This document shows, piece by piece, positions 8,421-16,122 of a stretch of 34,537 nucleotides of DNA. The notes below the pieces were generated by a model. That model ran no database searches. It saw nothing but the letters and a program-made list of their open reading frames with translations, and was not told the origin of the DNA. Each line of letters begins with the position of its first letter. Position 1 is the first letter of the stretch. A program made the position numbers and the translations under genes. This DNA is from Syntrophorhabdaceae bacterium (lineage in GTDB: Bacteria > Desulfobacterota > Syntrophorhabdia > Syntrophorhabdales > Syntrophorhabdaceae), in contig JAQTNJ010000013.1 in the NCBI GenBank assembly GCA_028713955.1, forward strand, positions 1 to 34,537, given 5' to 3'.

Positions 8421-9824
8421 CTAACGACGTTGTGTAAGAAAGTGGATTGCTTCACCGTTTACATCCCTCGCTGCCTCCCATATAGCCTCTGAAAGTGAGG
8501 GGTGGGCATGGAGTGTTGCGCCGATGTCCTCGGGGGTCACGTCGAGCCGTATGGCAAGCGCAGCTCCGGCAATAAGATCGGTCGCACCGGGGCCTACGAT
8601 ATGGACACCGAGTATCTGATGGTACCGTTCATCTACTATGATCTTCACCATTCCCGTCCTTTGCCCGAGTATCGTCGCCATCCCGTTTGCAGCAAAAGGG
8701 AACCTCCCGACATTTACCGTGTATCCCTTCTCGATCGCCTCCTCCTCTGTCATACCTACGGCAGACATCTCGGGAACTGTGCTGATCCAGTAAGGCACTG
8801 CACTGTAATCAACCTCTTTGTTCAGCCCCATGGCATTATCCGCGGCGGTGATTCCTTCCACGTAGGCAACCGGCGTCCACATATGCTCCATCGTCACATC
8901 GCCTGCCGCAAGTATGCCGGAGATGTTTGTCTCCATCTTTTTGTTTACGACAACGCCTGCCTTGTCATTGAGCTGAATGCCTGCCTTTTCCAAGCGGAGT
9001 TCACCAATGTTTGATTCCCTTGCCTCCGCCATGAGAACGTACTGTGTAGAGACGGTAACCGGCTGCCCCTTCCCGTTAATATCAACATGCAGCTCACCGT
9101 TATCATCTTTTATACCTACTATACGGGCATCCGTATAAGTCCTGATCCTGCTGCTCTTGAGTTCTTTTTCAAGGATAGCGACGATCTCGCTGTCAATCTG
9201 TGGGAGTATGCGGGATGATTCTTCCACAATACTTGCCGTTGCGCCCAGTTTTGAGAAGATTGTGGCAAGGGTAACGCCGATAAACCCACCGCCTACAACC
9301 AGCAGGGACTTGGGCAATTCAGCAAGGCTGAGCGCCTGCGTCGTATTGATGACCCGTGTCCCTCCGTTCTGAACAGGCATGTCCTTGCACCGGGAGCCGG
9401 CGGCCATAATGACCTTCCGCGCCCTGAGCGTTTTCTTTGTTTTATCTTTCAGGGATACCTCTATTTGCGACGGCGAAAGGAATCTCCCGATCCCTTCGAC
9501 AAGTTCAACCTTGTTGGCGTTGAGAAGGAGCTTCACGCCGGCCACAAGGGTTTTGACCACGGTCTCCTTTCGCGCCATCATCTTTGCAAAATCGATTGAT
9601 ATGTCATTATAGGTTATCCCATAGTCATTTGCATCTTTACCCATATCAAACAGCTCTGCTGCTCGTGCTAGCGATCTGGTGGGGATACACCCACGGTTCA
9701 GGCAGGTACCGCCCAGGGTTTCGTTTTCAACAAGTGTGGCCTTGCCGCCAAGTTGAGATACCCTGATCGCTGCCGCATATCCTGCTGGGCCGCCTCCAAT
9801 GATTACCACATCCCTTTCTTCCAT
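8421..9824 (-). CDS. lpdA: dihydrolipoamide dehydrogenase (E3)
   Basis: This 467-residue flavoprotein reoxidises dihydrolipoyl groups with NAD+. The N-terminal FAD motif GGGPAGYAAA starts near residue 10. The redox-active disulfide is Cys41/Cys46 in GGTCLNRGCIPTR, the NAD-binding GGGFIG lies near 178, and the C-terminal catalytic His441-Glu446 pair is in HPSLSE. The residue usually Lys after CIP(S/T) is Arg50 here, a small departure from most E3 enzymes. AAAGGA lies upstream of ATG 9824. The gene follows E2 by 27 bases and precedes lipB by 9. It probably serves both E2 and the GcvH-like protein. Confidence 0.95.
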   Translation of the reverse strand: MEERDVVIIGGGPAGYAAAIRVSQLGGKATLVENETLGGTCLNRGCIPTRSLARAAELFDMGKDANDYGITYNDISIDFAKMMARKETVVKTLVAGVKLLLNANKVELVEGIGRFLSPSQIEVSLKDKTKKTLRARKVIMAAGSRCKDMPVQNGGTRVINTTQALSLAELPKSLLVVGGGFIGVTLATIFSKLGATASIVEESSRILPQIDSEIVAILEKELKSSRIRTYTDARIVGIKDDNGELHVDINGKGQPVTVSTQYVLMAEARESNIGELRLEKAGIQLNDKAGVVVNKKMETNISGILAAGDVTMEHMWTPVAYVEGITAADNAMGLNKEVDYSAVPYWISTVPEMSAVGMTEEEAIEKGYTVNVGRFPFAANGMATILGQRTGMVKIIVDERYHQILGVHIVGPGATDLIAGAALAIRLDVTPEDIGATLHAHPSLSEAIWEAARDVNGEAIHFLTQRR

Positions 9825-9851
9825 AGTACCATCCTTTCCCTGATTCCGGAA

Positions 9852-11087
9852 TTAAAGTAAAAGAAGACTCGGTGTCTTCAGGAGCCTCTGCAATGTCCCT
9901 AAAAATTGTTCCGCTCCAAAACCATTAATCGCCCTGTGATCAAAGGTAAGACTGTATGGCATGATCGGGGCAATGACAATCTTCCCATTTTCTACAACCG
10001 GTCTGTCTTTGATCGGCCCTGTCGCCAGTATTGCGGATTCCGGCTGATTGATGATGGGGGTTTGAAAGTAGCTCACACCTCCTTTCCCCAGACTGGTGAG
10101 TGTAAAAGTTCCACCCGTAACATCGTCGGGCGTAAGCTTTCCTGTTTGTGCCTTCTCCATTTGCAGCTTCACTGCCCGCGATATCTCAATGAGAGATTTC
10201 CGGTCAGCGTTTTTTACTACGGGCACGATCAACCCCTCAATTCCAATGGCAACAGCAACTCCAATATTTGTATCTTCCCATATTTTCAGTTCATTCTCGA
10301 TCAAGCTACAATTTATATCACGGTGATTCTTGAGTGCCTTTACTATCACAAAAACCAGGATATCAATATAGCTGATTCTCACCCCGATGGTACTCTCCTG
10401 CCTCACTAAGGATTCCCTGAAATTCACCATCTCTGTCATGTCAAATTCACCCATGATCGTCATCTGGGCGGCCGTGGCAAGGCTCCTGTGCATATGCTCG
10501 GCGATCGACTTTCTCATTCCCCTGAGGGGTATCGTTTCCCTTACCTTTTTGCCCTGGAAGATTTCCGGTATTATCTCTTCAGGAGGAGGTGCCACCTCTT
10601 TCCGTTCCTCTATTGCCTTCTGGATATCCTCCCTGGTAATCCTTCCTCCGGGACCCGTTCCCTGTATTATCGTTATATCAATCATATGTTCCTCTGCCAT
10701 CTTGCGGGCTACAGGGGTAATTCTGATTCGATCTTCCGGTCTGTCAGAGGCAGCCCCGGCAGGCTGTGTTTCGCCCCGGGACCTGACCGTTTCCGAAGGG
10801 GCAGCATTTGTATTTTCGGACAGCTCTTTCCGGAGACCTTCATACTCTTCCTTCGTTCCCGCAATGAGTCCAACTATACTGCCCACCTTTGCCTTATTCC
10901 CTTCTGCTACAAGGATATGGAGAAGGCCCGCTTCTTCAGCCTCAATGTTCCACTCCGTCTTCTGGGTCTCGATGACAAGGACGACGGAACCTTTCTCAAC
11001 ATGGCACTCTTCTTTCACCTTCCATTCCACGAGATTCACATCATCCACGGTCATACCAAGTTTTGGTATCACTATCTGTACTGCCAT
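9852..11087 (-). CDS. 2-oxoacid dehydrogenase E2 acyltransferase
   Basis: This 411-residue protein has one N-terminal lipoyl domain (about 1-77, lipoyl Lys43 in ETQKTEW), a linker, a peripheral-subunit-binding domain (about 121-160, GTGPGGRITREDI) and a C-terminal catalytic domain. The active-site motif is DHRAING with His384. The usual Asp of HRxxDG is Asn388 here, a variant I recall from some other E2-like enzymes. A strong GGGAGG site precedes ATG 11087. Neighbouring E1 and E3 genes make it the core of the complex. Whether the substrate is pyruvate, acetoin or a branched-chain acid cannot be read from the sequence; a single lipoyl domain is common in all three types. Confidence 0.92.
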   Translation of the reverse strand: MAVQIVIPKLGMTVDDVNLVEWKVKEECHVEKGSVVLVIETQKTEWNIEAEEAGLLHILVAEGNKAKVGSIVGLIAGTKEEYEGLRKELSENTNAAPSETVRSRGETQPAGAASDRPEDRIRITPVARKMAEEHMIDITIIQGTGPGGRITREDIQKAIEERKEVAPPPEEIIPEIFQGKKVRETIPLRGMRKSIAEHMHRSLATAAQMTIMGEFDMTEMVNFRESLVRQESTIGVRISYIDILVFVIVKALKNHRDINCSLIENELKIWEDTNIGVAVAIGIEGLIVPVVKNADRKSLIEISRAVKLQMEKAQTGKLTPDDVTGGTFTLTSLGKGGVSYFQTPIINQPESAILATGPIKDRPVVENGKIVIAPIMPYSLTFDHRAINGFGAEQFLGTLQRLLKTPSLLLL

Positions 11088-11115
11088 ATCTTTATCCTCC
11101 CGGGATATCTATATT

Positions 11116-11496
11116 TTACTTTTCAACAAGCGCCCCGTACGCTTCTGCTGACATGAGGGAGCCAAGCTCGGCAGGGTTCGTCAACTCAACGACGATCATC
11201 CAGCCTTGCCCGTAAGGGTCCTGATTGACGATACCGGGGTCATCCTTTAGCATATCGTTTACCTTGATTACCACACCGCTCACAGGACTAAAAAGGTCAT
11301 TTGTTGCCTTAACAGACTCAATCACCCCGAAAGGCTCCATGTGGACCACTTCGGCGCCTACTTCGGGAAGTTCTATAAAGACTACATCCTTCAACTGTTC
11401 CTGTGCATAGTGGGTTATGCCAACCCGTCCTTTGCGCATTCCTTCGATGAGAAGCCAAGTATGCTCTTCGTTGTACCTGAGCTCATCAGGACACAT
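11116..11496 (-). CDS. gcvH: GcvH-type lipoyl carrier protein
   Basis: This 126-residue protein is the normal length for glycine cleavage H protein when started at ATG 11496, which has GAAAGGAG just upstream; an earlier in-frame ATG at 11529 would add 11 residues. The lipoyl-lysine motif is ESVKATND with Lys63. The flanking GVGIT- and DPYGQGWM-like elements are typical of H proteins. It lies between E1 beta and E2 in a 2-oxoacid dehydrogenase operon, with no T or P protein in the window. A role as octanoyl or lipoyl relay to E2, or as a second substrate of the shared E3, is inferred. Family assignment is firm; the job is open. Confidence 0.9.
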   Translation of the reverse strand: MCPDELRYNEEHTWLLIEGMRKGRVGITHYAQEQLKDVVFIELPEVGAEVVHMEPFGVIESVKATNDLFSPVSGVVIKVNDMLKDDPGIVNQDPYGQGWMIVVELTNPAELGSLMSAEAYGALVEK

Positions 11497-11533
11497 CTCG
11501 TCTCCTTTCAAAATCCTTAATACCTCCATTTAT

Positions 11534-12508
11534 TTAAAGTGTCCGTTTCACCGCCTGAATGATCGAATCCTTATTGGGCAGGTACATATCCTCTAAGATA
11601 GGGCTTCCCGCGATAGGGACCATGGGGGCTGCAACCCTCTGGACAGGTGCATCAAGCAGATCGAAATACTCTCCGCACGCCATCGCCGCGATTTCTGCTC
11701 CGATGCCACCTCTTATCCGTCCTTCTTCGACGGTGATAAGTCGACCAGTCTTTTCTACTGATTTGAATATTGCTGCCTTATCGAGAGGCACTATTGTTCT
11801 CAGGTCAACGACCTCCACATTGATACCCTCCGCAAAAAGGTCCTGTGCCGCCCCTAATGCCTCGTGTACCATGAATCCTAAAGCAACGACTGTTGCGTCT
11901 TTACCAGATCTGCAGACCGCCGCTTCCCCAAAGGGAATTGTGTAGTCTTCCTCGGGCACCTCCCCCGATATTCCACCAAGGATAAGCCTTTTATGTTCAA
12001 AGAAAATTACTGGATCATTGCTGCGAATGGCTGATTTCAAAAGACCTTTCGCATCATAGGGCGTAGAGGGCTCCACAAGAATAAGACCGGGTGCTTGGAT
12101 GAACTGTGACTCGAGACACTGCGAGTGACCGTACCCTGCCCGGACTCCACCTCCAACATTAGTTCGTATAGTTATAGGAATTGAATACTGGTTGCCTGTC
12201 ACGTACCGCCACTGACCAAGCTGGTTACATAATTGATCCATCGCAAGCATTGCAAAATCGCAAAACATGATTTCCAAAATCGGTCGATAACCGTACATGG
12301 CAACTCCCATTGCAACGCCTGTAATTGCGCTCTCGGCTATGGGGGTGTTGAGTACCCTGTCTGGGCCGAATTCTTTTACCAGCCCCGCGGTCTGTCCAAA
12401 AGGCGAAATCCGCACATCTTCACCCAGGACAAAGACTTTGGGGTCGCGCCTCATCTCTTCTGTCATAGCTTCATTCAATGCCTGTAAGAACGTGATTGTC
12501 CTCCCCAT
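11534..12508 (-). CDS. 2-oxoacid dehydrogenase E1 component, beta subunit (PdhB/AcoB-like)
   Basis: This 324-residue subunit forms the thiamine-diphosphate active site with E1 alpha. It has the pyrimidine-binding domain at the N-terminus (GEDVRISPFGQT, then LNTPIAESAITGVAMG with the conserved catalytic-type Glu) and the transketolase C-terminal domain (VVDLRTIVPLD). The HSQ element around GHSQCLES is also present. The start ATG 12508 overlaps the E1 alpha stop in TAATG, with AAGGGAG upstream. Its length fits pyruvate, acetoin and branched-chain enzymes of the alpha2beta2 type. Substrate specificity cannot be told from motifs alone. Confidence 0.93.
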   Translation of the reverse strand: MGRTITFLQALNEAMTEEMRRDPKVFVLGEDVRISPFGQTAGLVKEFGPDRVLNTPIAESAITGVAMGVAMYGYRPILEIMFCDFAMLAMDQLCNQLGQWRYVTGNQYSIPITIRTNVGGGVRAGYGHSQCLESQFIQAPGLILVEPSTPYDAKGLLKSAIRSNDPVIFFEHKRLILGGISGEVPEEDYTIPFGEAAVCRSGKDATVVALGFMVHEALGAAQDLFAEGINVEVVDLRTIVPLDKAAIFKSVEKTGRLITVEEGRIRGGIGAEIAAMACGEYFDLLDAPVQRVAAPMVPIAGSPILEDMYLPNKDSIIQAVKRTL

Positions 12509-13479
12509 TAGAGCACTCCCTTCTGTTCGTAGATGTCGGTTATAAAATCCTCTGTTGTGGGATCGGGGTCGGACAATGCTGTTTCTACGGCCATATCGAC
12601 CTCCTCCCGGACCTCTGCCCAGAGCTTGTTATCCTGTGCGGAGGTTATGACCTTTTTCTCGAGGAGCTTCTTCCGGCACAGATCAATAGGGTCTCTCTTG
12701 GCCCATTTCTCAAGGTCTTCTCGTTTGACGTATTCAGCACGTTCCCCTATGAAATGAGCACCCATGCGGAAGGTTTTGTATTCCACGAGATAGGGTCCTT
12801 TTCCGTCCCTTGCATGTTTTACCGCCTTCTCTGTCGCCTTATAGGTCGTTTCTATGTCCTGCCCGTCTACGATCTCATAAGGGATGCCATACCCTGCTGC
12901 CCTGGGGGCAATGTCTTCCGTCGGACAATGTTCACTCATGTAGGACATCTCGCAGAATTGATTTGTACACACTGCAAAAACAATGGGGAGCTGCCAAAGA
13001 GCAGCCATGCACATCGATGGATGGGCATCGGACTGGTTGCAAGTGCCTTCTCCGACAAAGTACATGGTTACACAATTCTTGTTTTGCATCTTAGAAGCAA
13101 GGGCCGTTCCCACGGCAATGGGGAAATCAGACCCCAAACTTGCAACCAAACCAGGAATATTCTGAGTTCGGTCGGCAAGATGCAGGGTTCCCTTGCCTTT
13201 GCACAGACCTGTCCTCTTGCCTAAATATTCCGCCCAAATATCTCTCGGTCTCATCCCTTTACCGATATACTCCCCAACACCCCGGTGCGTTCCAAAAAGA
13301 ATATCATCCTTAGATAACGGCGCGGTCACCCCTATGGATACCGCTTCCTGGCCAGTACCCAAGTGTGCATGGAGATGTATTTTCCCTCCCGCCAAAAGCT
13401 GGGCCCACTTTTCCTCCATAGTCCGAACAAGTAGCATCTTCTTGTATACTTCTATAAGTTTTTCATTCGGCAATTCCAC
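12508..13479 (-). CDS. 2-oxoacid dehydrogenase E1 component, alpha subunit (PdhA/AcoA-like), divergent
   Basis: This 323-residue subunit binds thiamine diphosphate. I prefer GTG 13479 because AAGGGGG lies 8 bases upstream; GTG 13488 would sit directly on that site. The HRGVGEYIGKG and GLVASLGSDFPIAVGTALA elements are typical of E1 alpha. The diphosphate/Mg motif, normally GDG about 27 residues before NN, reads GEG (Glu144) and later TN (Asn173), so the metal ligands are altered but plausible. The insert between them is Cys-rich (GTCNQSDAHPSMCM). It is the first clear gene of the operon down to 4191. It could be a pyruvate or acetoin dehydrogenase, or an enzyme with another substrate. Confidence 0.9.
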   Translation of the reverse strand: MELPNEKLIEVYKKMLLVRTMEEKWAQLLAGGKIHLHAHLGTGQEAVSIGVTAPLSKDDILFGTHRGVGEYIGKGMRPRDIWAEYLGKRTGLCKGKGTLHLADRTQNIPGLVASLGSDFPIAVGTALASKMQNKNCVTMYFVGEGTCNQSDAHPSMCMAALWQLPIVFAVCTNQFCEMSYMSEHCPTEDIAPRAAGYGIPYEIVDGQDIETTYKATEKAVKHARDGKGPYLVEYKTFRMGAHFIGERAEYVKREDLEKWAKRDPIDLCRKKLLEKKVITSAQDNKLWAEVREEVDMAVETALSDPDPTTEDFITDIYEQKGVL

Positions 13480-13503
13480 GATAAGCACCCCCTTCTTTAA
13501 CCC

Positions 13504-13692
13504 TCAACCACCAATGAAACGCTCCTTCTCACCAGCGAACCAATATGTCGTTCTAGCATTGGTCATCTTAATGATTATGGTAATTCACCCAATAATGCCA
13601 ATCAATAGCGGGAATCCGTCAATTATGGCGAATATCGCTAAGTTTAGGCCAACAGGGTGTGCAGCATGAGTGGGTGCTTTCTGTTCGGACAT
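13504..13692 (-). pseudogene. small membrane-protein ORF interrupted by an in-frame TGA
   Basis: From ATG 13692 the frame gives 35 residues with a hydrophobic stretch (LNLAIFAIIDGFPLLIGIIG) and then TGA at 13587-13585. The same frame continues through ITIIIK and MTNARTTYWFAGEKERFIGG to a second TGA at 13506-13504, 24 bases before the E1 alpha start. Read through, it would be a 62-residue one-helix protein. The YWFAGE tail faintly recalls the segment after the first helix of sodium:solute symporters, but I do not claim homology. The ribosome binding site is weak. It may be a broken gene, two tiny ORFs, a recoded TGA, or chance. Confidence 0.35.
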
Positions 13693-13922
13693 CCTGCAGT
13701 CCACTGCGCAGAAACCATTGGGATAGATTAGTTCCCCCAAAAGATTAGCGTATTAGATTTGACCGTAATATGTTCTTCATCTATCGATCTTTATAGTAAA
13801 TGATATTAAGAGAGTTTAACGATCACAGCTATCAGATACGGCCGGCGATAGATCTCATCCTGCAACCTTGTCATGAATTCCTATATTGTGGGGCATGGAC
13901 GATGAAGAGAACTTCTGAAAAA
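13693..13922 (-). promoter_or_regulatory. leader region of the dehydrogenase operon with a weak promoter candidate
   Basis: This is non-coding DNA between the LuxR-type gene and the small ORF that precedes E1 alpha. A candidate promoter on the minus strand is TTAAAC (13814-13819), an 18-bp gap and TATAAA (13790-13795). The -35 is poor, so an activator would be needed. Nearby partial dyads such as CTATC...GATAG (about 13830-13852) could be binding sites. I see no clear terminator for the LuxR-type gene, so read-through into the operon is possible. Confidence 0.3.
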
Positions 13923-15041
13923 TCAGTGGTCCGTTCTCGTTATTCGACTTAGTTCGCAGGCTAGGCTAGTACGGTTCTTTACGCTTAGCTTCTCATATAT
14001 GGACCTCAAATGATTTTCGACCGTATATTCGCTGATAAATAGTTTTTGTCCAATTTCGCTGTTCTTCAATCCCTCGCTGACGAGAAAAACGACCTCAATT
14101 TCGCGTTTCGTAAGCCCCAATTCTGCCAGTTTCTTGCAGGCATTCGGTTTGGATTCGTTCTGACCAAGAAGAATAACGGAGATCTCGCTGCCCCTTGAAG
14201 TCCTCACAACACGAAGCTGGAAAGGAGCCATCTCCACAGCGTTCTTTTCAGCAGTACTATCGTTATTCTTTATTCCAGCATCTCCGCCTCGCCCGTTTGC
14301 TTTTACGGGCTTGATGCATTGTCTATTGGGGTTATTTGGCAGAGAAATAAAATAATTCTGCCAGTTGTCTTCATCCGTATCCAAAGAAGATACCAGTTGC
14401 CTTGCCTCATCATTCATATAAATGGGTTCTAAGCGATCATCAAGAGCTATTAAGCCCTTATATGGCAGATCTGTGCAGATTGAGTTTATGATTTCCTGGA
14501 CCTTACAGACCTTGTCAAAGAGAATAAACCTTTCCAACGCTGTCGATAGATAGAATGCTGCCTGCTCCATTTTGCTCTTTTCGGTAGATGAAAAATTACG
14601 CTCATTCTTGGACCGATACAGCGCCAAACCTCCGAGCAAAATCTTTCCCGACCTGAACTGCACAGCCAGCTCGTGGTGAATAGACTGAGGTTTTAAGGTC
14701 TCATTATAGTATTCAAGGTTTTCATAAGCCTTATAGGGTATCAAATCATCAACAGTCATAACCGTCTTGGCAAACGGTAAAGCCTTTAAAAATGGACTGA
14801 ATTTATAGTATTTTTCTCGAAAGTTTCTCCAATATTTTTCAACTATGTTTAGTTTAACAACGCTGTTCAGATTGAATCTGTCCGGGCAATTCGGCCTGGC
14901 CAAAAGGAAGATGCCCTGTTCACAACCAAACCAGCCTGATAAAAACCTAAGTATCTCTTTGCGAAATTCGTCTGTGTCGGAACATTCAAGTGCGGTTCGA
15001 GATAGGTTTTCAATAATGGTGATATTTTTTATATTTGTCAT
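13923..15041 (-). CDS. LuxR-family transcriptional regulator with GAF-like sensor region
   Basis: This 372-residue regulator has a C-terminal LuxR/GerE helix-turn-helix at about 308-370: GLTKREIEVVFLVSEGLKNSEIG, then TVENHLRSIYEKL. Residues 1-180 look like a GAF-type sensory domain, and 190-295 contain a PAS-like start (LIALDDRLEPIYMNDEA). No receiver domain or autoinducer-domain signature is seen, so it probably senses a small molecule directly. It has its own near-consensus promoter 27 bases upstream. It lies between the catabolic set (DUF296 to MFS) and the dehydrogenase operon, all on one strand, and may control either. The ligand is unknown. Confidence 0.85.
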   Translation of the reverse strand: MTNIKNITIIENLSRTALECSDTDEFRKEILRFLSGWFGCEQGIFLLARPNCPDRFNLNSVVKLNIVEKYWRNFREKYYKFSPFLKALPFAKTVMTVDDLIPYKAYENLEYYNETLKPQSIHHELAVQFRSGKILLGGLALYRSKNERNFSSTEKSKMEQAAFYLSTALERFILFDKVCKVQEIINSICTDLPYKGLIALDDRLEPIYMNDEARQLVSSLDTDEDNWQNYFISLPNNPNRQCIKPVKANGRGGDAGIKNNDSTAEKNAVEMAPFQLRVVRTSRGSEISVILLGQNESKPNACKKLAELGLTKREIEVVFLVSEGLKNSEIGQKLFISEYTVENHLRSIYEKLSVKNRTSLACELSRITRTDH

Positions 15042-15067
15042 AACGGGTAGCCTGCTTCACTATATAA

Positions 15068-15096
15068 ATTATAACATTAACCCTATAACGCGTCAA
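15068..15096 (-). promoter_or_regulatory. near-consensus sigma-70 promoter of the LuxR-type gene
   Basis: On the minus strand TTGACG (15096-15091) and TATAAT (15073-15068) are separated by exactly 17 bp. Transcription would start near 15061, about 20 bases before ATG 15041. It is the best housekeeping promoter match I found in the window. Confidence 0.75.
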
Positions 15097-15371
15097 TCGA
15101 GGCGGCGGGTTTTCTGGCACGCTACGTGGGCGTGAAAGTTGCGAGTATATATGTGCGGGAGGTTCTTGGCATAAAAATACGACGACTTTTCGCTCTGACC
15201 GCGGTGAACTAATAAAACCCCGCCGGTTTTCCTCAAGTATAGGCTCAATATCAAAACCCATATCCTGCCCTTCCCATCATCCGTTACGGTCGCTTCATCT
15301 GCCTTGTCTTGGCCCACTGATTTCTATCCTGTCAAAAACAATAATCTTCGAGAACCACCATCTTCTAGACC
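15097..15371. other. intergenic stretch with no gene seen
   Basis: Together with the promoter region this makes a 330-bp gap (15042-15371) between the PPC/DUF296 gene and the LuxR-type gene. I find no convincing ORF, RNA gene, repeat or clear terminator in it. A possible 83-residue minus-strand frame across 15010-15261 looks non-coding because it is Arg/Pro-rich, has no ribosome binding site and overlaps the LuxR start and its promoter. Confidence 0.5.
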
Positions 15372-15875
15372 TTAGTCGCCTTCTGGCAATATTGCATTCA
15401 CTCCAGACTGGGGATCAATTTTTCGTGAGAGCCTTGCCCCCTCATGTGCTAGTACGGTAAAATCTACAGTCGCCAAAACTTTGTTTCCACCTTTTAGTCT
15501 CTGCCCGTCGGCCAACATGGTACCTTCTCTGTAGAAATGCCCTCCAAGGGCCATACCATTTTGATCGGCTACTACTCCGTGAAAATGGTAGAAAACCTCA
15601 TCACCTTCCATAACAATAGGGCCCTGCATAGAAAGCAACTCAAGAGGACCTTCAAGAATCGTTGGCCCATCGTAGCCCGCATCCATTAGTCCACCAGGTT
15701 TTGATTTGATATAAATGAAACTGGCTTGCCTCAAGCTTCCTACACATGAAACAAGATTCCCTGAGGTGAATCCTGAGACCCGAAAAGCATCCTCTATTCC
15801 CTTGATAAAATCATGGCCAGGCAAAACTCTGCCGATCAACACCCTGTTGCCTACCACATAGGATACGTTCTCCAT
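15372..15875 (-). CDS. PPC-domain (DUF296) protein
   Basis: This 167-residue protein is a stand-alone PPC/DUF296 domain, the fold shared with plant AT-hook proteins and present as single-domain proteins in bacteria and archaea. The putative metal-binding histidines His97 and His99 (FYHFHG) and His113 (GGHF) are present. AGGAG precedes ATG 15875. It has no AT-hook, so DNA binding should not be assumed from the common name. It lies 247 bases after the CocE-type hydrolase on the same strand, near racemase and MFS genes, so a metabolite-binding or enzymatic role in that set is as likely as regulation. Function is unknown. Confidence 0.8.
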   Translation of the reverse strand: MENVSYVVGNRVLIGRVLPGHDFIKGIEDAFRVSGFTSGNLVSCVGSLRQASFIYIKSKPGGLMDAGYDGPTILEGPLELLSMQGPIVMEGDEVFYHFHGVVADQNGMALGGHFYREGTMLADGQRLKGGNKVLATVDFTVLAHEGARLSRKIDPQSGVNAILPEGD

Positions 15876-16122
15876 TTGTTTTCTCCTCGTCGCACTCCGT
15901 CCTTCTAAGAAAATTATTCACCAATTTATTCCGCAGACCGAATCTGGAAGTGAGAAAATCATGCCCATGTTCAATCCACACACATACCGAACCAGTTACC
16001 TTTTTATGTGCCTGCACACCAGCCAAAGATTTATACTCATTATGTTCGCTCCGATTATTAGCATCTGAACATAGATTACCGTCAGCCCCTCTATTACACC
16101 AAAACCATAACTGAGCCATCTC

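Noticed and set aside
10387-11151. 254-residue plus-strand frame opposite E2
   Set aside because: It is a Ser/Ile-rich antisense product of a well-supported lipoyl acyltransferase gene with a clear start site on the other strand.
13585-13587. TGA as a selenocysteine codon
   Set aside because: No Cys-homologue pattern or clear downstream stem was seen, and a Sec in a membrane helix would be unusual; kept only as a test under the pseudogene finding.
13514-13669. 51-residue plus-strand frame with a hydrophobic stretch
   Set aside because: It is antisense to the TGA-interrupted ORF, has no ribosome binding site and points away from the operon; the minus-strand reading fits the context better.
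15114-15135. TGGCAC near 15116 as a sigma-54 promoter
   Set aside because: The -12 element (TTGC) is missing at the needed spacing.
15811-16119. 102-residue minus-strand frame four bases after the CocE-type stop
   Set aside because: It overlaps the DUF296 start in another frame, lacks a ribosome binding site and has an odd Cys/Trp/Asn composition with no family likeness.
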